A DNA stretch of 38,444 nt from Bacteriovoracaceae bacterium (GCA_018675575.1 JABGXW010000011.1:1-38444), one strand, 5' to 3'. Shown: positions 1 through 8,230, numbered from the stretch's first letter. Numbers and translations are program-made. The notes: a model not told the origin generated them from the letters alone.

Positions 1-199
1 AAGGCCGACCGGATTCGATGGTAATGGTTATTTTACAGGTGGTTTTACTGTAGACTCCGCTGGAGTCTTAGGGCCGACTGTCCAAGGGGCCTTACTTAAA
101 ACAGATGAGTTAACACCAGAAAATTTTCTTGAAGATGGGGGTGTTGCTAATTGTTCGACTCCCTATAGGTTATTATGTGTAGAACAACCCGCGCCTTAG
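1..199 (+). CDS. 3' end of a surface/exported protein, truncated by the window edge
   Basis: An open frame enters from the left edge (codons in phase with position 2) and stops at TAG 197-199, giving about 65 residues. The visible part is Gly/Thr/Asp-rich and ends with a Cys-containing segment (CSTPYRLLCVEQ) followed by a short Pro-rich tail. This resembles the disulfide-closed C-termini of secreted or surface lectin-like proteins, but I cannot name the family from this fragment. The next gene, a prepilin-like protein, starts 28 bases later behind AAGGA, so the two may be co-transcribed. The frame is clean to the edge, so it is a real gene end; the function is unknown. Confidence 0.6.
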   Translation, partial: RPTGFDGNGYFTGGFTVDSAGVLGPTVQGALLKTDELTPENFLEDGGVANCSTPYRLLCVEQPAP

Positions 200-226
200 T
201 AAGTAACTTGAAGGATATATGATTTA

Positions 227-1123
227 ATGGAATTAAAAATAAAAGATTACATGAACAATAAGGGTTTTACACTAGTCGAAATATTAGTGGGTGCTAGTTT
301 AATGGGACTTGTTTCAATTGCCTCTTTGTCCATGCTTCAAAATAGTCAAAATGCAGATAAACATTTTGATAAAAAATCTGATAGTATTTTGTTCTTATCT
401 TCGTTTGGTCAATACCTTCTCTCTCAAGAAGGATGTAGTCAGTTTATAAACGACACTCCAACAACTGCCTATCAAATTAAAGAGATTAATGCGTACAAAG
501 GTTTTGGAAGCAGTATCAACCCTCTAAACCCTATAAGAGCTGGATATATTTTAAAAAGAAATCATGTTGAGGTTGAATCATTTGAATATAGATTCAAAGA
601 TGATGCTGTCATGGTTTCAAAAATAATTGATGGAGATATGAAGAGACAACAAGTCTTACAAATTCGACTTCGAGTAAGAATCTCTCAGAAAGAAAAAACT
701 CTAGACGATGGTAATCATCGAATAAACGAAAAGTTTTATGAAGTTCCTGTATTAACTAATGAAGCTGATCAAATTGAATCTTGTAATATTAATCTCACAC
801 AGGCCCAAATTTGCGACACTTTAAGCCTAATTTATGTCCCTGCAACAGAATCATGCGAACCTGATCCTGGAGCAACATCCTGTCTTGTAAAAGGAAGTTA
901 TGCAACTATATCTTGCTCTCCCGCAGGATATTCATGTAATACTTCTTTTGGAGGAAATGGAGACAACCCATTCTTATCACCACCTGCTCAAAATTGCGGT
1001 GCAGGAGAAACAGCTTATAGAACAGGCTATAGACAGTCTAGTTATACTGTAGGCTGTGGAAAGAAATGTACAATGAGAATATATAGATATGAAACTTTTT
1101 ATACTTGCATGATCTGTCCATAA
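227..1123 (+). CDS. Prepilin-type N-terminal methylation domain protein (minor pseudopilin-like)
   Basis: The 298-residue protein carries a class III (type IV pilin) signal: KGFTLVE at residues 12-18, followed by a hydrophobic helix to about residue 36. Prepilin peptidase would cut after the Gly and methylate the Phe; Glu+5 is present. ATG 227 is preceded by AAGGA (211-215), giving a 13-residue leader. An internal ATG at 251 would give a more typical 5-residue leader but has no ribosome site. The C-terminal third is rich in Cys and Gly, suggesting a disulfide-bonded exposed domain. Such proteins sit in type IV pilus or type II secretion pseudopili as minor subunits or tip adhesins. No other assembly gene is nearby, so the machine it serves is unknown. 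Confidence 0.85.
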   Translation: MELKIKDYMNNKGFTLVEILVGASLMGLVSIASLSMLQNSQNADKHFDKKSDSILFLSSFGQYLLSQEGCSQFINDTPTTAYQIKEINAYKGFGSSINPLNPIRAGYILKRNHVEVESFEYRFKDDAVMVSKIIDGDMKRQQVLQIRLRVRISQKEKTLDDGNHRINEKFYEVPVLTNEADQIESCNINLTQAQICDTLSLIYVPATESCEPDPGATSCLVKGSYATISCSPAGYSCNTSFGGNGDNPFLSPPAQNCGAGETAYRTGYRQSSYTVGCGKKCTMRIYRYETFYTCMICP

Positions 1124-1124
1124 T

Positions 1125-2111
1125 ATGAACTATCCTATTATCTACCATCCTAGACTAAGCCCAACCTGGAAAGATTTTGGAATTCTCATACCATTATCAG
1201 GACAGAGATCTAAGAAGGTCTTCACATCTCTCAAAAAACTTGGACATAAATTAGAAGAAAGTGATTTAAAAAATCTTCCTAAATTATCTAAAGAAGACCT
1301 TAAATTAGCCCATGATACAGAATTTATTGAAAGGCTTTTTTCACAGGGTCTTTTTAAAGAGTTTACTGATTGTTTTGAATTAATTGATGAGAACGGCAAC
1401 TATAATAGATATGATCCCCAATCTGCGAAAAAAGAATTAACTGAATTTATGGATGAGATATTATGCCACTTAGCTGGTACAAGCTACGCTATAGATTTGG
1501 CCCTTCAAAATGAATTTTGCTACTTTCTTGGAGGAGGTATGCATCATGCTCGTAAAGACAAAGGAGCAGGATTCTGTATTTTAAATGACATGATCTTAGG
1601 AATTAAAAAAGCTCAGTCTGAAAAGAAAATTGAAACTTGCTGGGTAATTGATGTAGATGCCCATAAGGGTGATGGAACCGCTCATATGACTGTTAATGAT
1701 CCTTCAATCCTAACATTAAGTCTTCATATGGAAAAAGGCTGGCCGCTGGATCACCCTGACCCTGATCATCCCTCGAAGTCACCTAGTACAATAGATATAG
1801 AGTTAAACTCACGTAATAGTCAAAACTATAATTTATTATTAAAAGAGGGACTTGAGAATTTATTAAAAGTTCAAGGTTCTATGCCTGACCTTATAATTGT
1901 GAATGATGGTGCTGATCCTTATGAGTTTGATGAACTTCCTAGTACTTCTTTGTTAAAACTTTCAAAAGAAGTTTTGCTCGAACGTGATCAAATAATATTT
2001 AACTTTGCAAAAGAGAGAAGGATACCTCAAGCCTGGGTGATGAGTGGGGGCTATGGACAACGCTCCCATGAAATCTATGTTCAGTTTTTAGATTGGGTTC
2101 TTAATCTATAA
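1125..2111 (+). CDS. Histone deacetylase-fold amidohydrolase
   Basis: A 328-residue member of the arginase/deacetylase superfamily, which removes acetyl groups from lysine, polyamines or small amides using an active-site Zn2+. The catalytic signature is complete: the His pair in GGGMHHA (H140, H141), metal ligands in VIDVDAHKGDG (D178, H180), the second Asp ligand in NDGADPYEFD (D264), and the transition-state Tyr in SGGYG (Y310). The short length and motif wording fit the compact HDAC11/class IV-like bacterial group rather than acetoin-utilization AcuC, but the substrate cannot be read from sequence. It begins one base after the stop of the prepilin gene with no ribosome site, so translational coupling is likely. 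It ends 2 bases from the convergent nucleotidase gene. Confidence 0.88.
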   Translation: MNYPIIYHPRLSPTWKDFGILIPLSGQRSKKVFTSLKKLGHKLEESDLKNLPKLSKEDLKLAHDTEFIERLFSQGLFKEFTDCFELIDENGNYNRYDPQSAKKELTEFMDEILCHLAGTSYAIDLALQNEFCYFLGGGMHHARKDKGAGFCILNDMILGIKKAQSEKKIETCWVIDVDAHKGDGTAHMTVNDPSILTLSLHMEKGWPLDHPDPDHPSKSPSTIDIELNSRNSQNYNLLLKEGLENLLKVQGSMPDLIIVNDGADPYEFDELPSTSLLKLSKEVLLERDQIIFNFAKERRIPQAWVMSGGYGQRSHEIYVQFLDWVLNL

Positions 2112-2113
2112 GA

Positions 2114-3493
2114 CTATTCATTTATCTCGTGGGGAAGAATTCTCTTATGAGGTCTAAAATAAGTCTTAGGACTATATTTTAAAAGATCAGAGACTTTCGC
2201 CATATAAATACAAGCATACTTTTCCATTTGATCAGCAAATCGACTTTCTTCTTGGCCGGCCCTCATCATTTCTCCCCAATAAGGATTATGAAAAGATTTA
2301 AACTTATCTAGTTGTTCTGAGATTTGAGTATTGATCTGGTCAATTTCTGAAAATAGTTTATCTATATCTTTACGATCAATGGCCTCTTTCTTTTCTTTTT
2401 TCTTAAGGTCTAACTCATTAAGTTTTAACTCAAGAACTTGCTTTTGTTCCATCAGGTCATCAATTTTATCTTGAACAGGTTTGGTTTTCTTAAAAATTTC
2501 AACTTCTTCAGCTAATGGTCCAAGAACCATTCCAGTTCTCCAATTGAAGGTCTTCTTGATGGAAACGACGTCCCCATAAATATGATCACCTAAGTAAAGA
2601 ATCTCATCACCTTCAAGCCCTAAATCTTCTTGAAGTTTTCCTGCATGACCACCTTGATAGATACCATTTTCTATCTTTCCTTCATGGTTTGACATAAACC
2701 CGTTATCAACATTAACAGAAAGGTAATTATTCTTTGAAGTAAAGAAGCCTGGCTTACCAGATAATGTAATGGTGATATCAAACAAATCTTGCCACGTTTG
2801 GCTATCTTCAAGAAAAGGATTAATAGTATAATCCAATAATAATTTTGTATAAGCAAAGTCTGAGTTTGTAATGACTAAAAGTTTCTTACCAAATGATTTA
2901 TATCTTTCAAGTAAATGGGGGACCCCAGGATCTTTAATGATATATTTTGGTAAATTATTTCTAACCTCTGTTTTCAAAGTTCCATCGGAATGAGCTAAGT
3001 CTAAAATCCAGCGAATATCAGTGGCCAATGTTTCATAGTGAGGAAGGTCTAATCCCTGATCTCTCAAGTCAACTAATCGAGAAAAAAGAACGCCATTAGA
3101 AATTGAGAAAGAAGTATCTAAAGACTGAATATTTTTGTCATTTAAATCAATCACCTTATTTGCGTATATTCTTTGCTGCTCTTTGTAACTTAATTGCTTG
3201 GTCCCATGGTAGGAAGTCTTGACTTTTCCATATCTAGATAATTTAAGGATATTCCCTTTGTTTTTCTCAATCACTAATCCTTGGATGGCGCGATTAAAGT
3301 CAAATTCAACAGATAAAATACTTTTTGGATAACCCTTAACATCGATCAATTTCTTAAGAAGAACACCATGTGTAAAACCCTCAAAGGCCTCTGTATTGTA
3401 TCTTACAAGGGTGTAGTCCATATCGAAGCCGATTGCCTTAATCTTCTTTAAGTTAAGAATTCTGTTGATATAGATTCCCATACATGTTCCCAT
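2114..3493 (-). CDS. HAD superfamily 5'-nucleotidase (cN-II/IMP-GMP type)
   Basis: A cytosolic purine 5'-nucleotidase-like enzyme that would hydrolyse nucleoside monophosphates such as IMP/GMP. HAD motifs are clear: motif I GFDMDYTL (nucleophile D24, acid/base D26), motif II ITNSD (209-212), and motif IV LGDHIYGDV (302-308) with following lysines. A charged coiled-coil stretch (about 340-400) lies in the C-terminal third, as in the eukaryote-like cN-II family. The frame is open upstream to an ATG at 3559, but I choose ATG 3493: it has GAAGGA six bases upstream (core 3500-3504 on this strand), while the longer form adds a hydrophobic stretch atypical of a cytosolic enzyme. That gives 459 residues. 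ATG 3481 is a further alternative. Confidence 0.87.
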   Translation of the reverse strand: MGTCMGIYINRILNLKKIKAIGFDMDYTLVRYNTEAFEGFTHGVLLKKLIDVKGYPKSILSVEFDFNRAIQGLVIEKNKGNILKLSRYGKVKTSYHGTKQLSYKEQQRIYANKVIDLNDKNIQSLDTSFSISNGVLFSRLVDLRDQGLDLPHYETLATDIRWILDLAHSDGTLKTEVRNNLPKYIIKDPGVPHLLERYKSFGKKLLVITNSDFAYTKLLLDYTINPFLEDSQTWQDLFDITITLSGKPGFFTSKNNYLSVNVDNGFMSNHEGKIENGIYQGGHAGKLQEDLGLEGDEILYLGDHIYGDVVSIKKTFNWRTGMVLGPLAEEVEIFKKTKPVQDKIDDLMEQKQVLELKLNELDLKKKEKKEAIDRKDIDKLFSEIDQINTQISEQLDKFKSFHNPYWGEMMRAGQEESRFADQMEKYACIYMAKVSDLLKYSPKTYFRPHKRILPHEINE

Positions 3494-3575
3494 ACATATT
3501 CCTTCGATTTTAACTCTAAGCAAAACTAAGAGAGCAAACATACTAGCAAGACGCAACAACGCTCGTCAACAAATC

Positions 3576-3604
3576 TAGTCATGGAGTTTAATTACGAGTA
3601 TGAT
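3576..3604 (+). promoter_or_regulatory. Candidate sigma-70-type promoter for the LolA-like gene
   Basis: TAGTCA (3576-3581) and TATGAT (3599-3604) are separated by 17 bases and placed about 30 bases before ATG 3634, which has its own AGGAG at 3623-3627. The hexamers match consensus at four and five of six positions. It lies in the divergent gap with the nucleotidase gene. Confidence 0.4.
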
Positions 3605-3633
3605 TATCTAGATAAATTCCCTAGGAGAACAAA

Positions 3634-4425
3634 ATGATTATTAGAAAATATCTACTCGTACTTGCTCTTATGCTGTCATTTGGAACGATACTCAGTGCCA
3701 AAGAATCACCTGCTGCAAAAGGTCTAAGACTCGCCAAAGAATTAGAAGTTGCCAATAGAGGTTTTGTTGGAGAATCCTCAGAAATGGAAATGATTCTTAT
3801 CGATGCCTATAAATCTAAAACTGTTCGTCAGATGACAGGCAAAACAATGGAAACTAAGTCAGATGGTGATAAGTCTTTAATGGTTTTTCAAAATCCTAAG
3901 GATGTTAAAGGAACTAAAATGCTGACTCACACCCATAAAAAAGGTGATGATGATCAATGGCTCTTTTTACCATCTCTTAGAAGAGTAAAAAGAATCTCTT
4001 CGAGAAGTAAAACCTCGTCTTTTATGGGAAGTGAGTTTTCTTATGAAGATTTAGGATCTCAAGAGATTGATAAATATCACTTTAAATGGATAAAAAATAT
4101 TAAAAGCAAAAAAGGTGACACCCATTACATCTTAGAAAGAAGGCCCAAACAGAAATCAGGTTATTCTAAAATGCTTATGACTATTTCTAAAAAAATGATG
4201 TCTGCTATTAAAATTGATTATTACGATCGAAAAGGTGACTTACTCAAGACTGGAGTATTTGGAAACTTTAAACAGTATAAAGTTGGTGATAAAAAAATAT
4301 ATCGAGCGAGCTTGATTGAAATGAAAAATATTCAAACAAAGAAGGCTTCAGTTTTTACTTGGAAGTCTAGAAAGCTAGGTGTTAAACATAGAAGTCGAGA
4401 CTTTAATAAAAAGTCTTTAAAATAA
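3634..4425 (+). CDS. Outer membrane lipoprotein-sorting protein (LolA-like fold)
   Basis: A 263-residue protein with an N-terminal signal peptide (hydrophobic residues 5-20, cleavage near LSA-KE). The body has hallmarks of the LolA-like 'outer membrane lipoprotein-sorting protein' family: paired beta-strand segments, the QWLFLPSLRRVKRISS motif near residues 109-124, and GSEFSYEDL soon after. In other bacteria these periplasmic proteins usually stand next to an RND/MMPL exporter and appear to carry hydrophobic cargo between membranes. Here the downstream gene, one base away, encodes a beta-barrel, and no RND pump is visible. Start ATG 3634 follows AGGAG with a 6-base gap. The cargo is unknown. 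Confidence 0.85.
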   Translation: MIIRKYLLVLALMLSFGTILSAKESPAAKGLRLAKELEVANRGFVGESSEMEMILIDAYKSKTVRQMTGKTMETKSDGDKSLMVFQNPKDVKGTKMLTHTHKKGDDDQWLFLPSLRRVKRISSRSKTSSFMGSEFSYEDLGSQEIDKYHFKWIKNIKSKKGDTHYILERRPKQKSGYSKMLMTISKKMMSAIKIDYYDRKGDLLKTGVFGNFKQYKVGDKKIYRASLIEMKNIQTKKASVFTWKSRKLGVKHRSRDFNKKSLK

Positions 4426-4426
4426 C

Positions 4427-5743
4427 GTGAAGAAAGATTTTTTTTTTCTTTATTGTATTATTCTCAATTTATTCCCAAACCTCCTGATAGCTGATGATCT
4501 TTCTGGCCAAGGGGAAGTAAGAGTTGAAATTAGAAACTTTCTTGAAGATCAACTTGACGATACCATCGATAGGAACCTATCGGTTTTTACTAGATTTGAG
4601 ACTACTTATGATGTTGGACCTTTTAAACATGTTTTAAGGGGATTTGGGAGAGTTGATGGCCATGATGATGATCGTTCAATCATTGCTCTTGAGGATGCAT
4701 ATTTCTCTTACTCCTTAGATGAGGATGGAGAGTATGTCTTACTGGGAGGATATAAGACTTTTAATTGGTCGACGACAGAATTTTTCCATCCCGTTGATGT
4801 CATAAATAGTAAAAACTTTGATTCTGATTTAGATAATCAAGAAAAGAAAGGAGAATTAACCTTAGAATTTGAAATTTCATTCTTTGACGGAGTAATTAAT
4901 GTTTTCTACTTCCCTAAATTTGAAGAACCGAATTATCCTGGTCCAAATTCAAGAATTGGTGGAGGGTATCAAATTGAAAGGGCAGTTACAATAAATGGTG
5001 AAGATACGACTTCTAGTCAGTACTTAACTCCACAATACGGAGCAAGAGTAACACAAACAGTAGCAGATGCAGACCTCTCATTGCATTACCTTAATCATAT
5101 AGATCGAAATTTTCCCATTATAGGAACAAATGATTACATTAATTCTGGAGCCGGTTATATTGCCACCACATCAGAAGTAGTTCCTTTTTATTATAAAGTT
5201 CAACAGGTCGGAGGAACATATCAGCAGGTGCTTTCAGATTGGATATTAAAATTTGAATATGTGAATCGTTCTTTTGATGTTTCAGATGTCGAAGTTTTGT
5301 CCATAAAGTCTATTTTAGCAGGTTCTGCCAAGCTGCAACGTCCAGCTGATCACAGTGAAGTTGCAATTGGAATTGACTATCTATTTCATATTTTTAAAAA
5401 ATGTGAATTAAATGTATTTGCAGAAGCAGCTAGTATTTTAAACACAGATGAAGAAGCAAGGGCCGAACTTTCACTTTTTCAACGAGATGTTATGGTAGGA
5501 GCAAGGTTAGCTATCAATGATGTGATGGGAAGAGAGTTTTCATTTAATTTGGTAAAAGACTTAGAACGTAAGAATGAGACTATTATAAATTTTAGCTACA
5601 ATCAAAGAGTTACTGATAATATAAAGCTTAACAGTGGGATTCGTTACATTTCAGCACCACAGAAAATCTCCCTTTATAAAGAAGGACTTGAAGCTTTTGA
5701 CGAAGATGGATATGCATATTTTCACCTCACTCGGTTCTTTTAA
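4427..5743 (+). CDS. Outer membrane beta-barrel protein (DUF1302/alginate-export-like)
   Basis: A 438-residue exported protein: signal peptide MKKDFFFLYCIILNLFPN..., cleavage near LIADD, then alternating polar/hydrophobic strands and a terminal aromatic pair (LTRFF) typical of barrels inserted by the BAM machinery. Segments such as LGGYKTFNWSTTEFFHPVDV resemble the DUF1302 group, which often accompanies LolA-like proteins and RND pumps. It starts at GTG 4427, one base after the previous stop (TAA 4423-4425), with no clear ribosome site. Expression is therefore probably coupled to the LolA-like gene and the two likely form one envelope transport pair. The substrate is unknown. Confidence 0.8.
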   Translation: MKKDFFFLYCIILNLFPNLLIADDLSGQGEVRVEIRNFLEDQLDDTIDRNLSVFTRFETTYDVGPFKHVLRGFGRVDGHDDDRSIIALEDAYFSYSLDEDGEYVLLGGYKTFNWSTTEFFHPVDVINSKNFDSDLDNQEKKGELTLEFEISFFDGVINVFYFPKFEEPNYPGPNSRIGGGYQIERAVTINGEDTTSSQYLTPQYGARVTQTVADADLSLHYLNHIDRNFPIIGTNDYINSGAGYIATTSEVVPFYYKVQQVGGTYQQVLSDWILKFEYVNRSFDVSDVEVLSIKSILAGSAKLQRPADHSEVAIGIDYLFHIFKKCELNVFAEAASILNTDEEARAELSLFQRDVMVGARLAINDVMGREFSFNLVKDLERKNETIINFSYNQRVTDNIKLNSGIRYISAPQKISLYKEGLEAFDEDGYAYFHLTRFF

Positions 5744-5766
5744 GTAGACCATGTTAAAGTAATATT

Positions 5767-6279
5767 ATGAGTTCAGGAAAATTCCACGATAAAATAAATC
5801 TTTTAACCGGTGCCATATTGACTGGCGCCCTCATTGGATTTGAAAGATCAGCAGAAATTGTATTATCATTTGTGATGGGTTGGCTAATTGCGACTTTCAT
5901 TTTTTCACCAGATACAGATATTATGCCTAAAAAAAGAACAGGACCTTTTCAATTTTTACTCTATCCCTACTCAATACTCTTTAAGCATAGGGGGATATCA
6001 CATTCCTTTCTATTGGGCACCGCTATAAGGATACTCTATAGTGTTATTTTATTTGGAATAATTTTATTTGTTCTTTATAGAATGAAGTTAATTTCCTATT
6101 CTGGTCAAGATTACTTATTCTTTATTAAGTCCTTTATTCAAAACTGGGACCTCTCTTTGCTTTCTTATAAGATTGTATCTTGGTTCTTTGTTGGGATGTT
6201 TGTTTCAGATATTCATCATTACTGTGTTGATATCATGACTTCTTTACTTGGAAAGCTACGCCGCCTATTCTTTAAATAA
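5767..6279 (+). CDS. DUF2227-family membrane protein with conserved His/Asp motifs
   Basis: A 170-residue protein beginning MSSGKFHDKINL, close to the DUF2227 N-terminal signature of Ser-Gly, then His-Asp. Further conserved blocks are FSPDTDIMPKKR (residues 47-58), the HRGISHS block with its following Gly-Thr (about 75-83), and a C-terminal DIHHYCVDI. The repeated His/Asp residues suggest a metal-dependent membrane hydrolase, as inferred for the family, but no reaction is established. Hydrophobic segments lie around residues 12-45, 85-105 and 130-150. ATG 5767 lies 23 bases after the barrel gene, so it could be the last gene of that operon. Length agrees with the family. Confidence 0.8.
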   Translation: MSSGKFHDKINLLTGAILTGALIGFERSAEIVLSFVMGWLIATFIFSPDTDIMPKKRTGPFQFLLYPYSILFKHRGISHSFLLGTAIRILYSVILFGIILFVLYRMKLISYSGQDYLFFIKSFIQNWDLSLLSYKIVSWFFVGMFVSDIHHYCVDIMTSLLGKLRRLFFK

Positions 6280-6290
6280 TGGTTGGAACC

Positions 6291-6318
6291 CTATTGTAAT
6301 AACAAGTGCATACAATAG
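6291..6318. repeat. 8-bp inverted repeat CTATTGTA/TACAATAG
   Basis: Perfect arms at 6291-6298 and 6311-6318 with a 12-base spacer, just after the DUF2227 stop. No T-run follows, so it looks more like a protein-binding site than a terminator. Confidence 0.4.
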
Positions 6319-6361
6319 ACCTTATTTTCTAAATAGATATTATTATATAGGACTGTGGTTT

Positions 6362-6402
6362 CAGGTATATTGGGTACCCGTAAGGTACCCGAAATATACC
6401 TG
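6362..6402. promoter_or_regulatory. Large imperfect palindrome, candidate operator of the downstream XRE regulator
   Basis: The left arm CAGGTATATTGGGTACC and the right arm (its reverse complement with two extra bases) surround a centre at about 6379-6383. Both arms contain the palindrome GGTACC. A second cluster follows: direct repeat TTAAGCT at 6407 and 6416, with inverted repeat AAGCT/AGCTT at 6409-6423. Then come -10-like TATAAT boxes at 6425-6430 and 6434-6439. No terminator T-run follows. The position just upstream of a small HTH gene suggests autoregulation. Confidence 0.55.
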
Positions 6403-6482
6403 CTTATTAAGCTCCTTAAGCTTGTATAATAGTTATAATAACAATAGGTTTAATTTAACCGAACTTTCTGGAGGTTCAGATT

Positions 6483-6794
6483 ATGAGATATTTTGGACAT
6501 ATCGCAAAACTTATTAAGGACGCTAGATTAACCCATCCTAAAAAGTACTCACAGACTGAATTGTCAACAAGACTGGGTTATAAGAATGGCCAATTTATTT
6601 CTAATATCGAAAGAGGTCTCTGCTCTGTCCCTGTTAAATCACTTTCATTATTAACTCAAACATTAAATATTGAGCCTGCAAAATTAAAAGTAGCTTTGTT
6701 AGCAGATATGAATGAAACATTGGAAAATTATTTAGCAGACGATAAAACAGTTGCTAAAAATGCACCAAATCCTGAATCGGCTTCTGTGATTTAA
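6483..6794 (+). CDS. Small XRE-family HTH transcriptional regulator
   Basis: A 103-residue protein with one Cro/CI-type helix-turn-helix at about residues 6-65; YSQTELSTRLGYKNGQFISNIE (described here by its Q..L..R..G...I..IE spacing) is the classical core. The C-terminal 35 residues are short and polar, probably a tail or dimer contact. Start ATG 6483 has an excellent GGAGG at 6470-6474, 8 bases upstream. Upstream DNA carries two palindromes and direct repeats, so self-repression is the simplest model. It stands alone between a membrane protein gene and a convergent LuxR gene; no toxin or restriction partner is seen. Confidence 0.88.
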   Translation: MRYFGHIAKLIKDARLTHPKKYSQTELSTRLGYKNGQFISNIERGLCSVPVKSLSLLTQTLNIEPAKLKVALLADMNETLENYLADDKTVAKNAPNPESASVI

Positions 6795-6806
6795 TGGCCT
6801 ATTTTG

Positions 6807-7775
6807 TTACGATTCAAGTTCATTCAAATAGACTCGAAGGTTAATAGATTTACCGGTAATCTTTAATTTCTTTCTTATATTTTTCTTATGGGTTTCTACT
6901 GTCGAAAACGACAGATTGAGGACGTTGGCAATTTCTTTTCCTTGATAACCACCTTTTATCATTTGACAAATTTTAAACTGGGTTGGTGTAAGGTTATGAT
7001 TCACCTTAACGAGGTTTTTATAAAAAGGAGATGAAAGGTTGGAAATTCCAATCTCCAAACGCTTGATGACATCCTTATCAACTATGCCATTAGCTTTTAA
7101 GTTAGAAAGTAAGGGAGTGATATTTCTTTCTATATTTATAGCAATGTTTTCATTGTATGAATTTTTTTGTATTTCAAATTTGTCGAGCACATTTTTTAAA
7201 GTAATATTTGATTCTTTTAAATGTTTCTTGGTAATGAATAGTTCTTCTTCTAAATCGATTCTTTTATTCAAAGTATAAGCAGATCCAATGATTGTTGAAG
7301 TGAGAGTTGAAATACTGATGTCTTCAACTTTCCATTTCTTCTTATTTTGATTATTTAGCATCTCAATTCTTAGAACACCTACTATTTGTCTACCGTCTTG
7401 AATTGATGTATCGAGTACGTCTGTAATCTCATTTGGACTGAAATAATTATCATATAAAGATCGGAGCTCTTGTGACTGAGACACATCATTAATTGCGAGG
7501 TTTTTATTTAATTTTAGTAACGAAAAGTACTGGGGATAAAGATCTGACTTAAAATTTAGTAATGGCATAAATTTATTATTTAGAAACAAACTTATGCATT
7601 GAAGTTCAGAACCATCTTCATTAAAAAGCCAAACGCTAACTCTTTTATAATTAAAAATCTTAGATAGTTCTTTGGTAATTATCTTGGATAGATTAAAGTA
7701 TTCACCCTTGAGATAGGATTGCGAGTTGGTTATGAGCGAAATAAAATGTTGCTGTTTTTCTAAGTGTTTATCCAC
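6807..7775 (-). CDS. GAF-domain LuxR-type transcriptional regulator
   Basis: A 322-residue regulator. Residues 10-170 look like a GAF-type sensor (FNYKRVSVWLFNEDGSELQC, later GVLRIEML). About 172-210 is a charged helical linker. Residues 262-308 are a LuxR/FixJ-type HTH (NLTPTQFKICQMI, GKEIANVLNLSFSTVETHKKNIRKKL). The start is GTG 7775; an out-of-frame ATG overlaps at 7777 and meets a stop after a few codons. No clear Shine-Dalgarno precedes it, so the start is uncertain. The ligand or signal is unknown. It ends 12 bases from the convergent XRE gene. Confidence 0.86.
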   Translation of the reverse strand: MDKHLEKQQHFISLITNSQSYLKGEYFNLSKIITKELSKIFNYKRVSVWLFNEDGSELQCISLFLNNKFMPLLNFKSDLYPQYFSLLKLNKNLAINDVSQSQELRSLYDNYFSPNEITDVLDTSIQDGRQIVGVLRIEMLNNQNKKKWKVEDISISTLTSTIIGSAYTLNKRIDLEEELFITKKHLKESNITLKNVLDKFEIQKNSYNENIAINIERNITPLLSNLKANGIVDKDVIKRLEIGISNLSSPFYKNLVKVNHNLTPTQFKICQMIKGGYQGKEIANVLNLSFSTVETHKKNIRKKLKITGKSINLRVYLNELES

Positions 7776-7838
7776 ATGTTAATCATAGGTAATAAATAAT
7801 GATTTGAAAAATTTAAGAGATTAATTTTTTTTAAAAAG

Positions 7839-7869
7839 CCCGGACAATCTCTAGCAGAGATTGTCCGGG
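7839..7869 (-). terminator. Perfect 14-bp stem Rho-independent terminator
   Basis: Arms CCCGGACAATCTCT (7839-7852) and its exact complement (7856-7869) close a 3-base loop. Read on the minus strand, the stem is followed by CTTTTT and an A/T run. It lies 7 bases past the stop of the small RAM-like gene at 7877-8131, whose transcript it would end. Confidence 0.88.
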
Positions 7870-7876
7870 ATCTTTA

Positions 7877-8131
7877 CTAGGCTGCCCAGACTTTTTTAGT
7901 CCAAACGGATTTGGTGTCTGCCACCCAATTTTTACTACGCAGTTTACTGTAAACAAATTGCTCCAGCTCTTCGGGGTCTTTAGCGTCGACCCATAGCGTC
8001 ATGTCCCAATCTCCCATCGTTGATCCTGCCCACTTAACTTCACTCCATTCCTTGAGCCATGACCAATCATCACTAGCAATAGGTGCTTCCTTATTCCATT
8101 TAACTTGTACCTGGGCCATCCAGTTTGACAT
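7877..8131 (-). CDS. Stand-alone Lrp/AsnC ligand-binding (RAM)-like small protein
   Basis: 84 residues with an alpha-beta pattern matching the RAM/AsnC effector domain: a first strand (AQVQVKW), then VKWAGSTMGDWDMTLWVDAKDPEELEQFV, whose core resembles the RAM 'tGdyDlll.v...d.eel..fv' block, then a final strand (TKSVWTKKVW). No DNA-binding domain is present. Trp is unusually frequent. Stand-alone RAM proteins bind amino acids or partner with full-length Lrp proteins; the role here is unknown. The start is fixed by GGAGGA (8135-8140) directly upstream of ATG 8131, and the gene ends in a very strong terminator. A short, well-bounded single-gene unit like this suggests high expression. Confidence 0.7.
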   Translation of the reverse strand: MSNWMAQVQVKWNKEAPIASDDWSWLKEWSEVKWAGSTMGDWDMTLWVDAKDPEELEQFVYSKLRSKNWVADTKSVWTKKVWAA

Positions 8132-8211
8132 AAATCCTCCGGGATAATTATTGTAAATTATCTATCGTCCCATTGTCAGGGGTCATAAGAGCTTCTTGTA
8201 TAACTAAATTT

Positions 8212-8230
8212 AAAGGCATAATCTGCCTTT
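8212..8230. repeat. 7-bp hairpin AAAGGCA-TAATC-TGCCTTT
   Basis: Perfect arms 8212-8218 and 8224-8230 upstream of the tRNA promoter. It has no T-run after it on the plus strand; on the minus strand A/T bases follow. It could be an operator or a weak terminator. Confidence 0.35.

Noticed and set aside
6248..6517. 89-codon plus-strand frame between the DUF2227 gene and the XRE gene
   Set aside because: It overlaps both real genes out of frame, lacks a ribosome site and is explained by palindromic DNA.
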